Below are positions 1 to 5,980 of a DNA stretch of 37,610 bases, in pieces. Every line of letters begins with the position of its first letter. Positions within the stretch are counted from its first letter, which is position 1. The stretch is from Candidatus Gastranaerophilales bacterium (GTDB lineage Bacteria > Cyanobacteriota > Vampirovibrionia > Gastranaerophilales > Gastranaerophilaceae). The notes under the pieces were generated by a model. The model was given only the letters and a program-made list of their open reading frames with translations. It did not search any database and was not told the origin of the DNA. Location: contig CALUUP010000014.1 in assembly GCA_944323985.1 (NCBI GenBank), forward strand, positions 1-37,610. Reading direction: 5' to 3'. The position numbers and the translations under genes are program-made.

Positions 1-80
1 CTTTTAACGAGATTAGCTTCTTCACTAGGGTTGAGTTTTTTAGTTGAATTATCTTTTTCAATAATGTACTCAAAAGACAT
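1..80 (-). CDS. N-terminal fragment of an unidentified protein, cut by the window edge
   Basis: An ATG on the minus strand at 80 opens a frame of 26 codons that runs off the window. It begins MSFEYIIEKD and is rich in charged residues. A good ribosome site (AAAGGAT) lies about 5 nt upstream. A small hairpin (GGAGC/GCTCC, 94-107) sits just before the ribosome site in the leader. Too little is visible to name a family. Confidence 0.6.
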   Translation of the reverse strand, partial: MSFEYIIEKDNSTKKLNPSEEANLVK

Positions 81-132
81 ACCTATCCTTTCCGGAGCTG
101 TGGCTCCAATTTGCGAATACTTAATAATACAA

Positions 133-163
133 AACCTCAGCTTGAGAGATAAAATCTGAGGTT
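133..163 (-). terminator. Intrinsic terminator after the GNAT-like gene
   Basis: Perfect 8-bp inverted repeat AACCTCAG/CTGAGGTT with a 15-nt loop, followed on the minus strand by a T-rich stretch (TTGTATTATT). It lies 27 nt past the stop of the 190-573 gene and would end the minus-strand trio. The loop is long and the T-run imperfect, so it is a moderate-strength call. Confidence 0.6.
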
Positions 164-189
164 AATTATTCACTACTTAAATAAAATGA

Positions 190-573
190 TTAATTTTCGT
201 ATACAAAAATGTTTTTAAAATATCTTTTAAATCCGCATTTTAAAAGACATAATGCGGATGCTCTATTTTGAGCTTGAGCATAAATATCACCTTTAAACCA
301 ATCAAGTGACATTTTTAGACATTCTAAATTTAGATTGTGCATTTTTCTATTTGCAAAACCATTTAAAAAAAGTTTATTATTTTCATCTAAAAAATAATAA
401 ATACCGCCTATTAATTTATTATCATTAACAAACATATAAAAAAAAGTATTATTACAAATGAATTCAAAAGATTTTTCATCACAAATTTTATCTTGACACT
501 TTTTATATAAATTCTCACATTCATTTTTGAAATGCAAAAACTCCTTATTAGAAGGAATAAGAACTTTTATCAT
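190..573 (-). CDS. GNAT-like acetyltransferase (small)
   Basis: 127 residues. The second half carries the GNAT acetyl-CoA fold signature: a beta-strand ending in NGFANRKMH, then a helix, then an AQNRASALCLLKCGFKR segment that matches the usual 'N-x-x-A-x-x-x-y-x-k-x-G-F' end of the acetyl-CoA site. The substrate is unknown. The N-terminal half (about residues 1-60) is divergent. The ATG has a ribosome site (AAGGAAAA). It follows the 242-residue membrane gene by 12 nt, so it is the last gene of a three-gene minus operon ending at the terminator at 133-163. Family assignment is by motif only; the enzymatic role is inferred. Confidence 0.6.
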   Translation of the reverse strand: MIKVLIPSNKEFLHFKNECENLYKKCQDKICDEKSFEFICNNTFFYMFVNDNKLIGGIYYFLDENNKLFLNGFANRKMHNLNLECLKMSLDWFKGDIYAQAQNRASALCLLKCGFKRYFKNIFVYEN

Positions 574-585
574 TGAATTTTCCTT

Positions 586-1314
586 TTAAATTTTGTTTTT
601 AATAAATCTAAACGCATAAATTATAAAAATAAAAGTAATAAAATAATATAAATCTAATATTATGTGGATAAATGTAAATTTCATTGAAAATGAAGCAATT
701 GCCAAAATGCTTAATCTATAAAATATAAAAGCCCATAAAATTTGATAAAATATTCTTTTAATTTTTGTATTATATGTTATAAATATGAGAAAATTTATTA
801 AAGAATAATAAATAATTCCTATACAAGTTATATAAATTATTATTGAGAAAAAAGGAATGCTCATTGAATCAGCCATTTTATTATAAACGTATTTATCAAT
901 ATCGATCATGTAAGCAATAATGAAGAAAAAATGCCCAATAATGTATGAAATATTAAACCAGAGGTAAACAAAATATTTATTTGTAAAACTAGTTAAATAT
1001 TTAAAATTTTTAAAATTGTTAATTTTAAAAGATACCGAAAATATAAACAATGTAATGCACCAGCCCCAAATTTGAAACAAACAATTATATCCTTTATAGT
1101 GTGGATTTATTAAATGTTTGATTGCGTCTCCAACCTCACTGGGAGATACTGTTTGTGCAATTTGCTTTGCTAATTCTCTATTTATAAAAAAATCAGGATA
1201 TTTAAATTGACAGCAGAATAATAATATAGAACTTAATAATAAAATACCTAAGCCAAAAAGTTTAATGGGATTCTGTATGAAGTTTTTAATTTTATTAAAT
1301 ATTATATTATTCAT
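586..1314 (-). CDS. Polytopic membrane protein, about six helices
   Basis: 242 residues. Hydrophobic stretches near residues 18-37, 78-97, 113-137, 152-180, 188-208 and 213-237 suggest six membrane helices. The one sizeable soluble stretch, residues 38-77, lies between the first two. No family is recognised. The start overlaps the end of the 109-residue gene by 8 bp, indicating translational coupling, and 12 nt separate it from the downstream GNAT-like gene. The strong AT codon bias resembles the neighbouring membrane genes. Function is unknown; membership of a small accessory membrane operon is all the context shows. Confidence 0.65.
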   Translation of the reverse strand: MNNIIFNKIKNFIQNPIKLFGLGILLLSSILLFCCQFKYPDFFINRELAKQIAQTVSPSEVGDAIKHLINPHYKGYNCLFQIWGWCITLFIFSVSFKINNFKNFKYLTSFTNKYFVYLWFNISYIIGHFFFIIAYMIDIDKYVYNKMADSMSIPFFSIIIYITCIGIIYYSLINFLIFITYNTKIKRIFYQILWAFIFYRLSILAIASFSMKFTFIHIILDLYYFITFIFIIYAFRFIKNKI

Positions 1315-1636
1315 TAAAGTTTAACTCTTTTCTTTTTATTGTAATAAAATAATTTATTAATTCTAAACCAATAATTAAAATTATAAAATCAAAAAATAAT
1401 ATAATAATTAAATGGAAATTTTGAACTAGAACATCCATTCTTTCAGAAAGAATAAACATTTCAAAAGAAATAGGGAATATTGTACCTAAAATAAAGGATA
1501 ATAAATCAAAAACAAGAGTTCCTATGATGAAGTAAAGAATTTTTGATATTATGAATCCAATTGGAATCCAAAAAATAACAAAGGATGTTTGCAGAATTGG
1601 ATATTGTAAGTATATAGGTTCATATTTGTAATTCAT
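1307..1636 (-). CDS. Small membrane protein, three hydrophobic segments
   Basis: 109 residues, with hydrophobic segments near residues 16-38, 40-63 and 73-98 and a charged C-terminus. No family is recognised. It is the first gene of the minus trio. No Shine-Dalgarno site precedes the ATG. Instead an extended -10 (TGA-TAAAAT, 1643-1651) ends exactly 6 nt upstream, so the transcript may begin at the start codon. It is divergent from the first gene of the triplicated array, 94 nt away. Confidence 0.6.
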   Translation of the reverse strand: MNYKYEPIYLQYPILQTSFVIFWIPIGFIISKILYFIIGTLVFDLLSFILGTIFPISFEMFILSERMDVLVQNFHLIIILFFDFIILIIGLELINYFITIKRKELNFNE

Positions 1637-1642
1637 AAGTTT

Positions 1643-1651
1643 ATTTTATCA
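1643..1651 (-). promoter_or_regulatory. Extended -10 element for a leaderless transcript
   Basis: Minus strand reads TGATAAAAT followed by AAACTT and the ATG of the 109-residue gene. No clear -35 is visible, but the TGn extension can compensate. The spacing matches that seen before several other genes in this window. Confidence 0.5.
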
Positions 1652-1695
1652 TAAAAAGTGATATTTTTTAGCTCTTTTTTTTCTTGTATGTTTTC

Positions 1696-1730
1696 TTGCG
1701 TGATTAGAAAATATATTGTAAAATTTACAT
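1696..1730 (+). promoter_or_regulatory. Promoter of array copy 1 (leaderless)
   Basis: -35 TTGCGT (1696-1701), 17-bp spacer, -10 TAAAAT (1719-1724), then TTACAT and the ATG at 1731. The expected transcription start falls on or next to the A of the ATG, and there is no Shine-Dalgarno site. Confidence 0.65.
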
Positions 1731-2171
1731 ATGAAAAAGACATTAAAATCTTTTTATAATTTTTTAATAAAGCTAAAGCGTTACCACGCTATGCACATCA
1801 TGGTCATTCCATCAGCTTTATTTTATTTTAGTACTTATTCTTTTTGGTGGTTGTGGTGTTTTATTGATTGGGATTATGTTTTTTCTGATACACTAATATT
1901 TACTTTAGTAGCTTTAATTATTTATTGTTTCATTCTTTTTATATCACTTATTATTGCTATAGTAGTTACAATAATAATTCTTATTAGAGGAAAAATTACA
2001 AAAACGAAAATTTTTGTTCAATCGAAGTTTTTATTAGAAAATAAATTTTATAATTTTATATTCTTATTTATACTTTGTCAATATTTTTTAGCCATAATTT
2101 TAGCTTTTTTTCAAAATTTTGGCCTTTATTTTTTATTTTATTTCTTTCCTTTTATTTTGTTCTTGGATTAA
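1731..2171 (+). CDS. Tandem membrane-protein paralog, copy 1
   Basis: 146 residues and no recognised family. A basic amphipathic N-terminus (about residues 1-20) precedes a hydrophobic segment at about 21-44, a long one at 54-86, a basic linker (RGKITKTKIF), and two hydrophobic stretches at 106-128 and 130-145. It is nearly identical to the next two genes except at residues 45-61 and the extreme C-terminus. Copy-specific residues here include SDTLIFTL. It has its own promoter and likely a leaderless start. The 3' end matches copy 3 rather than copy 2. Arrays of small paralogous membrane proteins are sometimes immunity or resistance factors, but nothing here proves that. Confidence 0.75.
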   Translation: MKKTLKSFYNFLIKLKRYHAMHIMVIPSALFYFSTYSFWWLWCFIDWDYVFSDTLIFTLVALIIYCFILFISLIIAIVVTIIILIRGKITKTKIFVQSKFLLENKFYNFIFLFILCQYFLAIILAFFQNFGLYFLFYFFPFILFLD

Positions 2172-2286
2172 TTCTTTTAATTCTTTAAATAAAATAAAAA
2201 TTGTTGATTTAAAATTGATACTATAAAAATGTACTGTAATCTACTTTTTACATAGTTAATCTCGTTTTTATCATTATTAACATATC

Positions 2287-2321
2287 TTGACTAATTAGAA
2301 AATATATTATAAAATTTACAT
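2287..2321 (+). promoter_or_regulatory. Promoter of array copy 2 (leaderless)
   Basis: -35 TTGACT (2287-2292), 17-bp spacer, -10 TAAAAT (2310-2315), then TTACAT and the ATG at 2322. It has the best -35 of the three array promoters. There is no ribosome-binding site. Confidence 0.7.
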
Positions 2322-2780
2322 ATGAAAAAGACATTAAAATCTTTTTATAATTTTTTAATAAAGCTAAAGCGTTACCACGCTACGCATATCATGATCATTC
2401 CATCTGCTTTATTTTATTTTAGTACCTATTCTTTTTGGTGGTTGTGGTGTTTTAGTGATTGGGATTATGTATTCTCTGCTATTTGGCTCTACGCTTGGGT
2501 TGCTTTAATTATTTATTGTTTCATTCTTTTTATATCACTTATTATTGCTATAGTAGTTACAATAATAATCCTTATTAGAGGGAAAATTACAAAAACGAAA
2601 ATTTTTGTTCAATCGAAATTTTTATTAGAAAATAAATTTTATAATTTTATATTCTTATTCATACTCTGTCAATATTTTTTAGCCATAATTTTAGCTTTTT
2701 TTCAAAATTTTGGGCTTTATTTTAATTTTTATTTATTTCCTTTTGGCTATCTTCACGAATTAATTCTTCAAATAAAATAA
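2322..2780 (+). CDS. Tandem membrane-protein paralog, copy 2
   Basis: 152 residues with the same membrane layout as copy 1. The variable patch (about residues 45-61) reads SAIWLYAW where copy 1 has SDTLIFTL. The C-terminus diverges (PFGYLHELILQIK) and runs 6 residues longer. The coding sequence is otherwise nearly identical, including synonymous sites, so the duplication is recent or homogenised by gene conversion. It has its own promoter and probably a leaderless start. Confidence 0.75.
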   Translation: MKKTLKSFYNFLIKLKRYHATHIMIIPSALFYFSTYSFWWLWCFSDWDYVFSAIWLYAWVALIIYCFILFISLIIAIVVTIIILIRGKITKTKIFVQSKFLLENKFYNFIFLFILCQYFLAIILAFFQNFGLYFNFYLFPFGYLHELILQIK

Positions 2781-2868
2781 AAATTGTTGATTTAAAATTT
2801 ATACTATAAAAATGTACTGTAATCTACTTTTTATATAATTAATCGCGTTTTATTGTTATTAATATACC

Positions 2869-2903
2869 TTGCATAATGAGAAAATATATTGTAAAATTTG
2901 CAT
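2869..2903 (+). promoter_or_regulatory. Promoter of array copy 3 (leaderless)
   Basis: -35 TTGCAT (2869-2874), 17-bp spacer, -10 TAAAAT (2892-2897), then TTGCAT and the ATG at 2904. The in-frame TTG at 2898 lies where RNA polymerase would still be opening DNA, which argues for the ATG. Confidence 0.65.
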
Positions 2904-3344
2904 ATGAAAGAAGCATTAAAATCTTTTTATAATTTTTTAATAAAGCTAAAGCGTTACCACGCTATGCATATCATGATCATTCCATCTGCTTTATTTTATT
3001 TTAGTACTTATTCTTATATGTGGTTGCCCTGTTTTATTGATTGGGATTTTGCCTCTCCATATGCCGCAATTTTCGCTTGGTTAGCTTTAATTATGTATTG
3101 TTTCATTCTTTTTATATCATTTATTATTGCTATAGTAGTTACAATAATAATCCTTATTAGAGGGAAAATTACAAAAACGAAAATTTTTGTTCAATCGAAA
3201 TTTTTATTAGAAAATAAATTTTATAATTTTATATTCTTATTTATACTCGGCCAGTATTTTTTAGCTATAATTTTCGCTTTTTTTCCGCCATATGACCTTT
3301 ATTTTTTATTTTATTTATTTCCTTTTATTTTGTTCTTGGATTAA
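2904..3344 (+). CDS. Tandem membrane-protein paralog, copy 3
   Basis: 146 residues from the ATG. An upstream in-frame TTG at 2898 would add two residues but breaks the pattern of the other copies. The variable patch reads ASPYAAIFAW, and the C-terminal loop changes to FFPPYDLY. The last 30 bp overlap, tail to tail, the end of the minus-strand repeat protein at 3315. Sequence just past the stop is shared with the spacer after copy 1, which suggests this copy sits in the ancestral position and the others arose from it. Function is unknown. Confidence 0.75.
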   Translation: MKEALKSFYNFLIKLKRYHAMHIMIIPSALFYFSTYSYMWLPCFIDWDFASPYAAIFAWLALIMYCFILFISFIIAIVVTIIILIRGKITKTKIFVQSKFLLENKFYNFIFLFILGQYFLAIIFAFFPPYDLYFLFYLFPFILFLD

Positions 3345-4574
3345 TTCTTTTAATTCTTCAAATGTTAATTCAATAGGAATATAAAGAACATAAGGTTTTA
3401 GTTTTCCGGCTTTTTGTTGTTCATAAGCCCTATTGTTTATTATTTTTATTCCTTTTGTTAATGTTTCATCGTTTTTATAAATTTTTAAATAATCAAAATC
3501 ATAAAAATCACTAATTACAAGTGAGATTGAATCTTCATTTTGCCTAATATCATATATATCAGCATTGTGGATTACTCCAAATAATGTAAATTTATCTGAT
3601 ATAGTTCTTATATTTAGCTGAGTTTTGTCAAATTCAAGACCTCCATCTAAATATTTGTCTTTTAATTTGTCATTAATAATATCTTGATATTTATTTTTTA
3701 TTAGGTCTTTTATTTTATCAGAACGTTTTATTACTTTTACTAATTTAGAATTTTCTGTTGGAACAACAACAGTAACTTCTTCAGCTTTTTTCATATCTTC
3801 CGGATTATTCAAATCTAAATTTAATCCTCTTGAAATTTTATCTAATACAACTTTTTTATTTATTGTATTTGGTAAATTTTTTACTTTAAAAACTTTATTT
3901 CTTTCGTTACTTACTACTTTTTCAGGATGTTCTGCTAAATCTAAAGCTATTTTATAATAATCTTTCACAGGTAAATTTTTATTAAATACATCAGTTTGCG
4001 TAAGTACTTTTTGTATATCTACATCAACTCCTAACCTATTTAAATTATTTTCATTTAAATATTGATTTTCTTCTACATGGGCTTGTAAAACAATTGAATT
4101 ATTATCATCTAAATGGAGATTCTCTTTCACTTGATTTTGTAAAACAATTGAATTTTTATCATCTAAATAACGATTTTCTTCCACTTGACCTTGTAAAACA
4201 ATTGAATCATTCTCAGGATAATCATTTGAATAATTATCCTCTGAGTTATTGTTAGTAGAATCATTGGTAGAATTATCTGTTGAATCTCCTTCATGTGCTG
4301 CCCCACAAGTTCGTACATAACCATCAACTTTAGTTCCGTCTTTTCTTGTATATCCTTCAACAGGATAAGAACCAACGCAACCATTATTACCAGATTGATT
4401 ATTATTCATCGCATAGGTCACTGAACCGTTGTTTTTGTCTATAGGGACACTGTCATATCGGAAACCATTATCTTGGTTTAAGTCTTGTGACATAATTGTT
4501 TCTACAATTTCTTTTAGTCTTTTATTTTGACGTTCGCTAATTATATCGTTAATATAACTTTCTAAAGATGTCAT
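3315..4574 (-). CDS. Repeat-containing accessory (phage- or toxin-like) protein
   Basis: 419 residues from the ATG at 4574, chosen because AGGAGC sits 5 nt before it; a longer in-frame start at 4619 has no such site. Order of parts: a charged helical N-terminus (1-45); a Gly/Asn stretch with GYTRKDGTKVDGYVRTCGAAH-type sequence (about 80-100), a motif I associate with phage and surface proteins; an Asn/Ser/Asp linker; three 18-residue repeats (123-176); and a mixed alpha/beta C-terminal half with a SDFYDFDYLK segment and an N-x-AYEQQ-x-GKL-x-Y ending. The ending recalls C-termini of phage head-associated proteins and some toxins. No catalytic residues can be assigned, and no signal peptide is seen. 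It converges on, and overlaps by 30 bp, the triplicated membrane array. Confidence 0.6.
   Translation of the reverse strand: MTSLESYINDIISERQNKRLKEIVETIMSQDLNQDNGFRYDSVPIDKNNGSVTYAMNNNQSGNNGCVGSYPVEGYTRKDGTKVDGYVRTCGAAHEGDSTDNSTNDSTNNNSEDNYSNDYPENDSIVLQGQVEENRYLDDKNSIVLQNQVKENLHLDDNNSIVLQAHVEENQYLNENNLNRLGVDVDIQKVLTQTDVFNKNLPVKDYYKIALDLAEHPEKVVSNERNKVFKVKNLPNTINKKVVLDKISRGLNLDLNNPEDMKKAEEVTVVVPTENSKLVKVIKRSDKIKDLIKNKYQDIINDKLKDKYLDGGLEFDKTQLNIRTISDKFTLFGVIHNADIYDIRQNEDSISLVISDFYDFDYLKIYKNDETLTKGIKIINNRAYEQQKAGKLKPYVLYIPIELTFEELKELIQEQNKRK
4047..4208 (-). repeat. Three 54-bp in-frame repeats
   Basis: Units at 4208-4155, 4154-4101 and 4100-4047 each encode 18 residues of pattern [DN]-SIVLQ-x2-V-x-EN-x2-L-[DN]-[DE]-[KN]. 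They are degenerate but in perfect register, so copy number could vary between strains. They link the Asn-rich spacer to the C-terminal domain. Confidence 0.8.
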
Positions 4575-4674
4575 TATTTTGCTCCTATATATTTTGTTAT
4601 TTAGTAATAGTTCAAGCATTGCCTGATTTATATTCTTTTAATTTCGATGCATAAAGATGCCTCTATTATCTTTT

Positions 4675-4759
4675 CGTCATTCCGAATTTATTTCGGAATC
4701 TTTCCAACTTTGACTGTAACGCCAAGCCTGTAAGACCCTGAACCAACTTCAGTGTGACG
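4675..4759. repeat. REP-like palindromic repeat element
   Basis: Bounded by CGTCA (4675) and TGACG (4755-4759) as terminal inverted repeats. Module 1 is the palindrome ATTCCGAA/TTCGGAAT (4679-4699). Module 2 is CCCTGAA paired with TTCAGTG (4736-4754, one mismatch). This two-module 'ATTCCG...CGGAAT / CCTGAA...TTCAG' layout is typical of intergenic repeats scattered through many bacterial genomes. No transposase is nearby. A single copy lies in this window. Confidence 0.6.
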
Positions 4760-4825
4760 TGTTTTTTAAAAAGATAAGAGGATAAGTATAGGAGTTTAGG
4801 AGTTTAGAAGAAGTTAATAAATTTC

Positions 4826-4895
4826 TATTCACTATTCACGCCTCACTCATCACTTTTTAAAACATCTATTCACTAGTCACCAGTCACTATTTACT
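4826..4895. repeat. Degenerate TCACT simple repeat
   Basis: Two blocks (4826-4854 and 4867-4895) built on TATTCACT, GTCAC and CATCACT variants, separated by 12 bp. A short GAGTTTAG duplication lies just upstream (about 4793-4808). Probably slippage-derived; no function assigned. Confidence 0.5.
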
Positions 4896-4933
4896 AATTT
4901 TATTGAACAATACCTTACCCCCTTACCCCTACC

Positions 4934-5239
4934 TTAGATTTTTTCTTTGTTGAGACCTTCCACAATATTGATTTCAGGTTCAATATTTTCTAAGATTTCA
5001 TTATCTAATCCTAAAGCCAGACGTTGACCTTTTTGGACTTTACCTATTGCAGAGATTAAGAAATCAATTGTTGCTATTGAATTTTTGGGCATTTCCAAAA
5101 ACTCAAAATCTGCGTTTTTTAGCTCTTTAATATATTCATCCAAAATCAATTCCAGAGTTTTGAGGGTTTTATCATAGAATTTAATATGTTTTTGATTAAC
5201 TGTATTTTTTAAGTCAATATCATTATTATTTTTTGACAT
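4934..5239 (-). CDS. Small helical protein, phage-like context, function unknown
   Basis: 101 residues, predicted mostly helical and acidic overall, with a KVQKGQRLALGLDNE segment at about residues 67-81. The ATG has AGGAAAA about 5 nt upstream. No family is recognised with confidence; its size, composition and position beside a Cys-motif protein are reminiscent of phage or plasmid accessory modules. It lies 136 nt downstream of the zinc-ribbon-like gene on the same strand and may share its transcript. Confidence 0.55.
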   Translation of the reverse strand: MSKNNNDIDLKNTVNQKHIKFYDKTLKTLELILDEYIKELKNADFEFLEMPKNSIATIDFLISAIGKVQKGQRLALGLDNEILENIEPEINIVEGLNKEKI

Positions 5240-5271
5240 ATGTTTTCCTGTTATAAAATATATAAAAAAAA

Positions 5272-5361
5272 GACTGAGGGGAGGAGTAAAGTATATGATT
5301 ACACAAAAGGAGTGTGTAGTGTGTCTTACGAGAGAGAAAGGTGAAACATTTACCCTCAGTC
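5272..5361. repeat. 9-bp inverted repeat flanking a small ORF
   Basis: GACTGAGGG (5272-5280) and CCCTCAGTC (5353-5361) are perfect complements 72 nt apart. They could fold the intervening RNA into a large stem-loop or mark ends of a small element. They bracket most of the 32-codon plus-strand frame. Confidence 0.45.
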
Positions 5362-5393
5362 AGAGAAATAGTAATCTAAAAGGATTTAATTAG
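5295..5393 (+). CDS. Possible 32-residue ORF with CxxC motif
   Basis: ATG at 5295 with a strong ribosome site (GGGAGGAG, about 8 nt upstream) opens a 32-codon frame starting MITQKECVVC and ending at TAG 5391-5393. It overlaps the 3' end of the minus-strand 5376-5738 gene by 18 bp. The ribosome site is the only positive evidence; the frame could be fortuitous. No function assigned. Confidence 0.3.
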   Translation: MITQKECVVCLTREKGETFTLSQRNSNLKGFN

Positions 5394-5738
5394 TTCTTTG
5401 TTACCATAAAAATCACAAGCATATTGATTAATTTTGTTATTTTTATAGGCTTTATTAATTCCATAAACCCAACCAAAAGGTTTAGTTTTAAAACTTAGGT
5501 AATTTAGTTCTCGCATAGAATAATTTATTTCATCTTTATGTTTTAGAACTAAATCATTAGCTTGAATTCCAGCAAGATTAATTTTTTCATATTTACCATC
5601 GAAACGCCATTGTATTAATTCTGCAACAGGTTTAGAACAAATAGGACAAAACCCGATTGAGAGTTTTCTCGAAGAATATAATTCATTATCATTTAGAAAA
5701 TAAATATCATCAGCTTTAAAACTACAACAATGACGCAT
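5376..5738 (-). CDS. Small Cys-rich (zinc-ribbon-like) protein
   Basis: 120 residues. A CPIC knuckle at about residues 32-35 together with CC at 4-5 could hold a metal ion. The rest is mixed, with many Lys/Asn/Tyr. The start has an excellent GGAGGAG site. A dyad at 5759-5777 overlaps its probable promoter. It is likely the first gene of an accessory minus transcript that includes the 101-residue gene. Not identified further; it may be phage-derived. Confidence 0.55.
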   Translation of the reverse strand: MRHCCSFKADDIYFLNDNELYSSRKLSIGFCPICSKPVAELIQWRFDGKYEKINLAGIQANDLVLKHKDEINYSMRELNYLSFKTKPFGWVYGINKAYKNNKINQYACDFYGNKELIKSF

Positions 5739-5758
5739 AGCTCCTCCATAACAAATTT

Positions 5759-5783
5759 ATCTGTTTTAAATACAGATGTTTAA
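5759..5783 (-). promoter_or_regulatory. Candidate promoter with embedded operator dyad
   Basis: On the minus strand, -35 TTAAAC (5778-5783), a 17-bp spacer and -10-like ATAAAT precede the 5738 start. The spacer and -10 contain the perfect dyad ATCTGT-N7-ACAGAT (5759-5777). A repressor bound there would block the promoter. No regulator gene is visible nearby. Confidence 0.35.
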
Positions 5784-5928
5784 GGTAATAGTAATCTCTG
5801 ATACTTTTAAAAGATTTATCCTACGCAGCTTTTAGCTTTGTTTCAAAATCAAGTACAAGATTATCTTACACTATTTTCAAAATTGACCTAAAGATTGTAA
5901 AGAGATTTTTACATCTAAACCTAGAACC

Positions 5929-5957
5929 TTGTATTTATGGTATTTTTAAAATATAAA
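5929..5957 (+). promoter_or_regulatory. Promoter of the alcohol dehydrogenase gene
   Basis: -35 TTGTAT (5929-5934), 17-bp spacer, -10 TATAAA (5952-5957). The inferred start near 5964 leaves a short leader carrying AAGGAGAG before the ATG. Confidence 0.55.
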
Positions 5958-5980
5958 GATTTAAGATAAGGAGAGAAAAT

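Larger units (their letters stand above)
1731..3344 (+). repeat. Three-copy tandem gene repeat, about 590-bp unit
   Basis: Start codons at 1731, 2322 and 2904 give unit lengths of 591 and 582 bp. Coding sequence, spacer and promoter are all repeated, with near identity over most of the unit and clustered differences in two short patches. The spacers after copies 1 and 2 share long stretches (for example TAAAAATGTACTGTAATC). The sequence after copy 3 departs from the spacer at about 3360 and continues into the minus-strand gene. Confidence 0.9.
4575..4933. other. Non-coding stretch with a palindromic element and low-complexity repeats
   Basis: 359 bp between two minus-strand genes. It contains the leader of the repeat protein, a REP-like palindromic element (4675-4759), and a zone of degenerate TCACT-type repeats (4826-4895). 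I see no open frame with a ribosome site. The local base composition is less AT-rich than the flanking genes. Confidence 0.6.

Noticed and set aside
2898-2903. TTG start for array copy 3
   Set aside because: It would sit directly against the -10 hexamer and is not available in copies 1 and 2, where the matching codon is TTA.
1731-3344. CRISPR-like or transposon repeat
   Set aside because: The repeat unit is a full gene with its promoter; there are no short direct repeats with unique spacers and no transposase.
4163-4384. 73-codon minus-strand frame inside the repeat protein
   Set aside because: It is an out-of-frame shadow of the 419-residue protein; its regularity comes from the 54-bp repeats.
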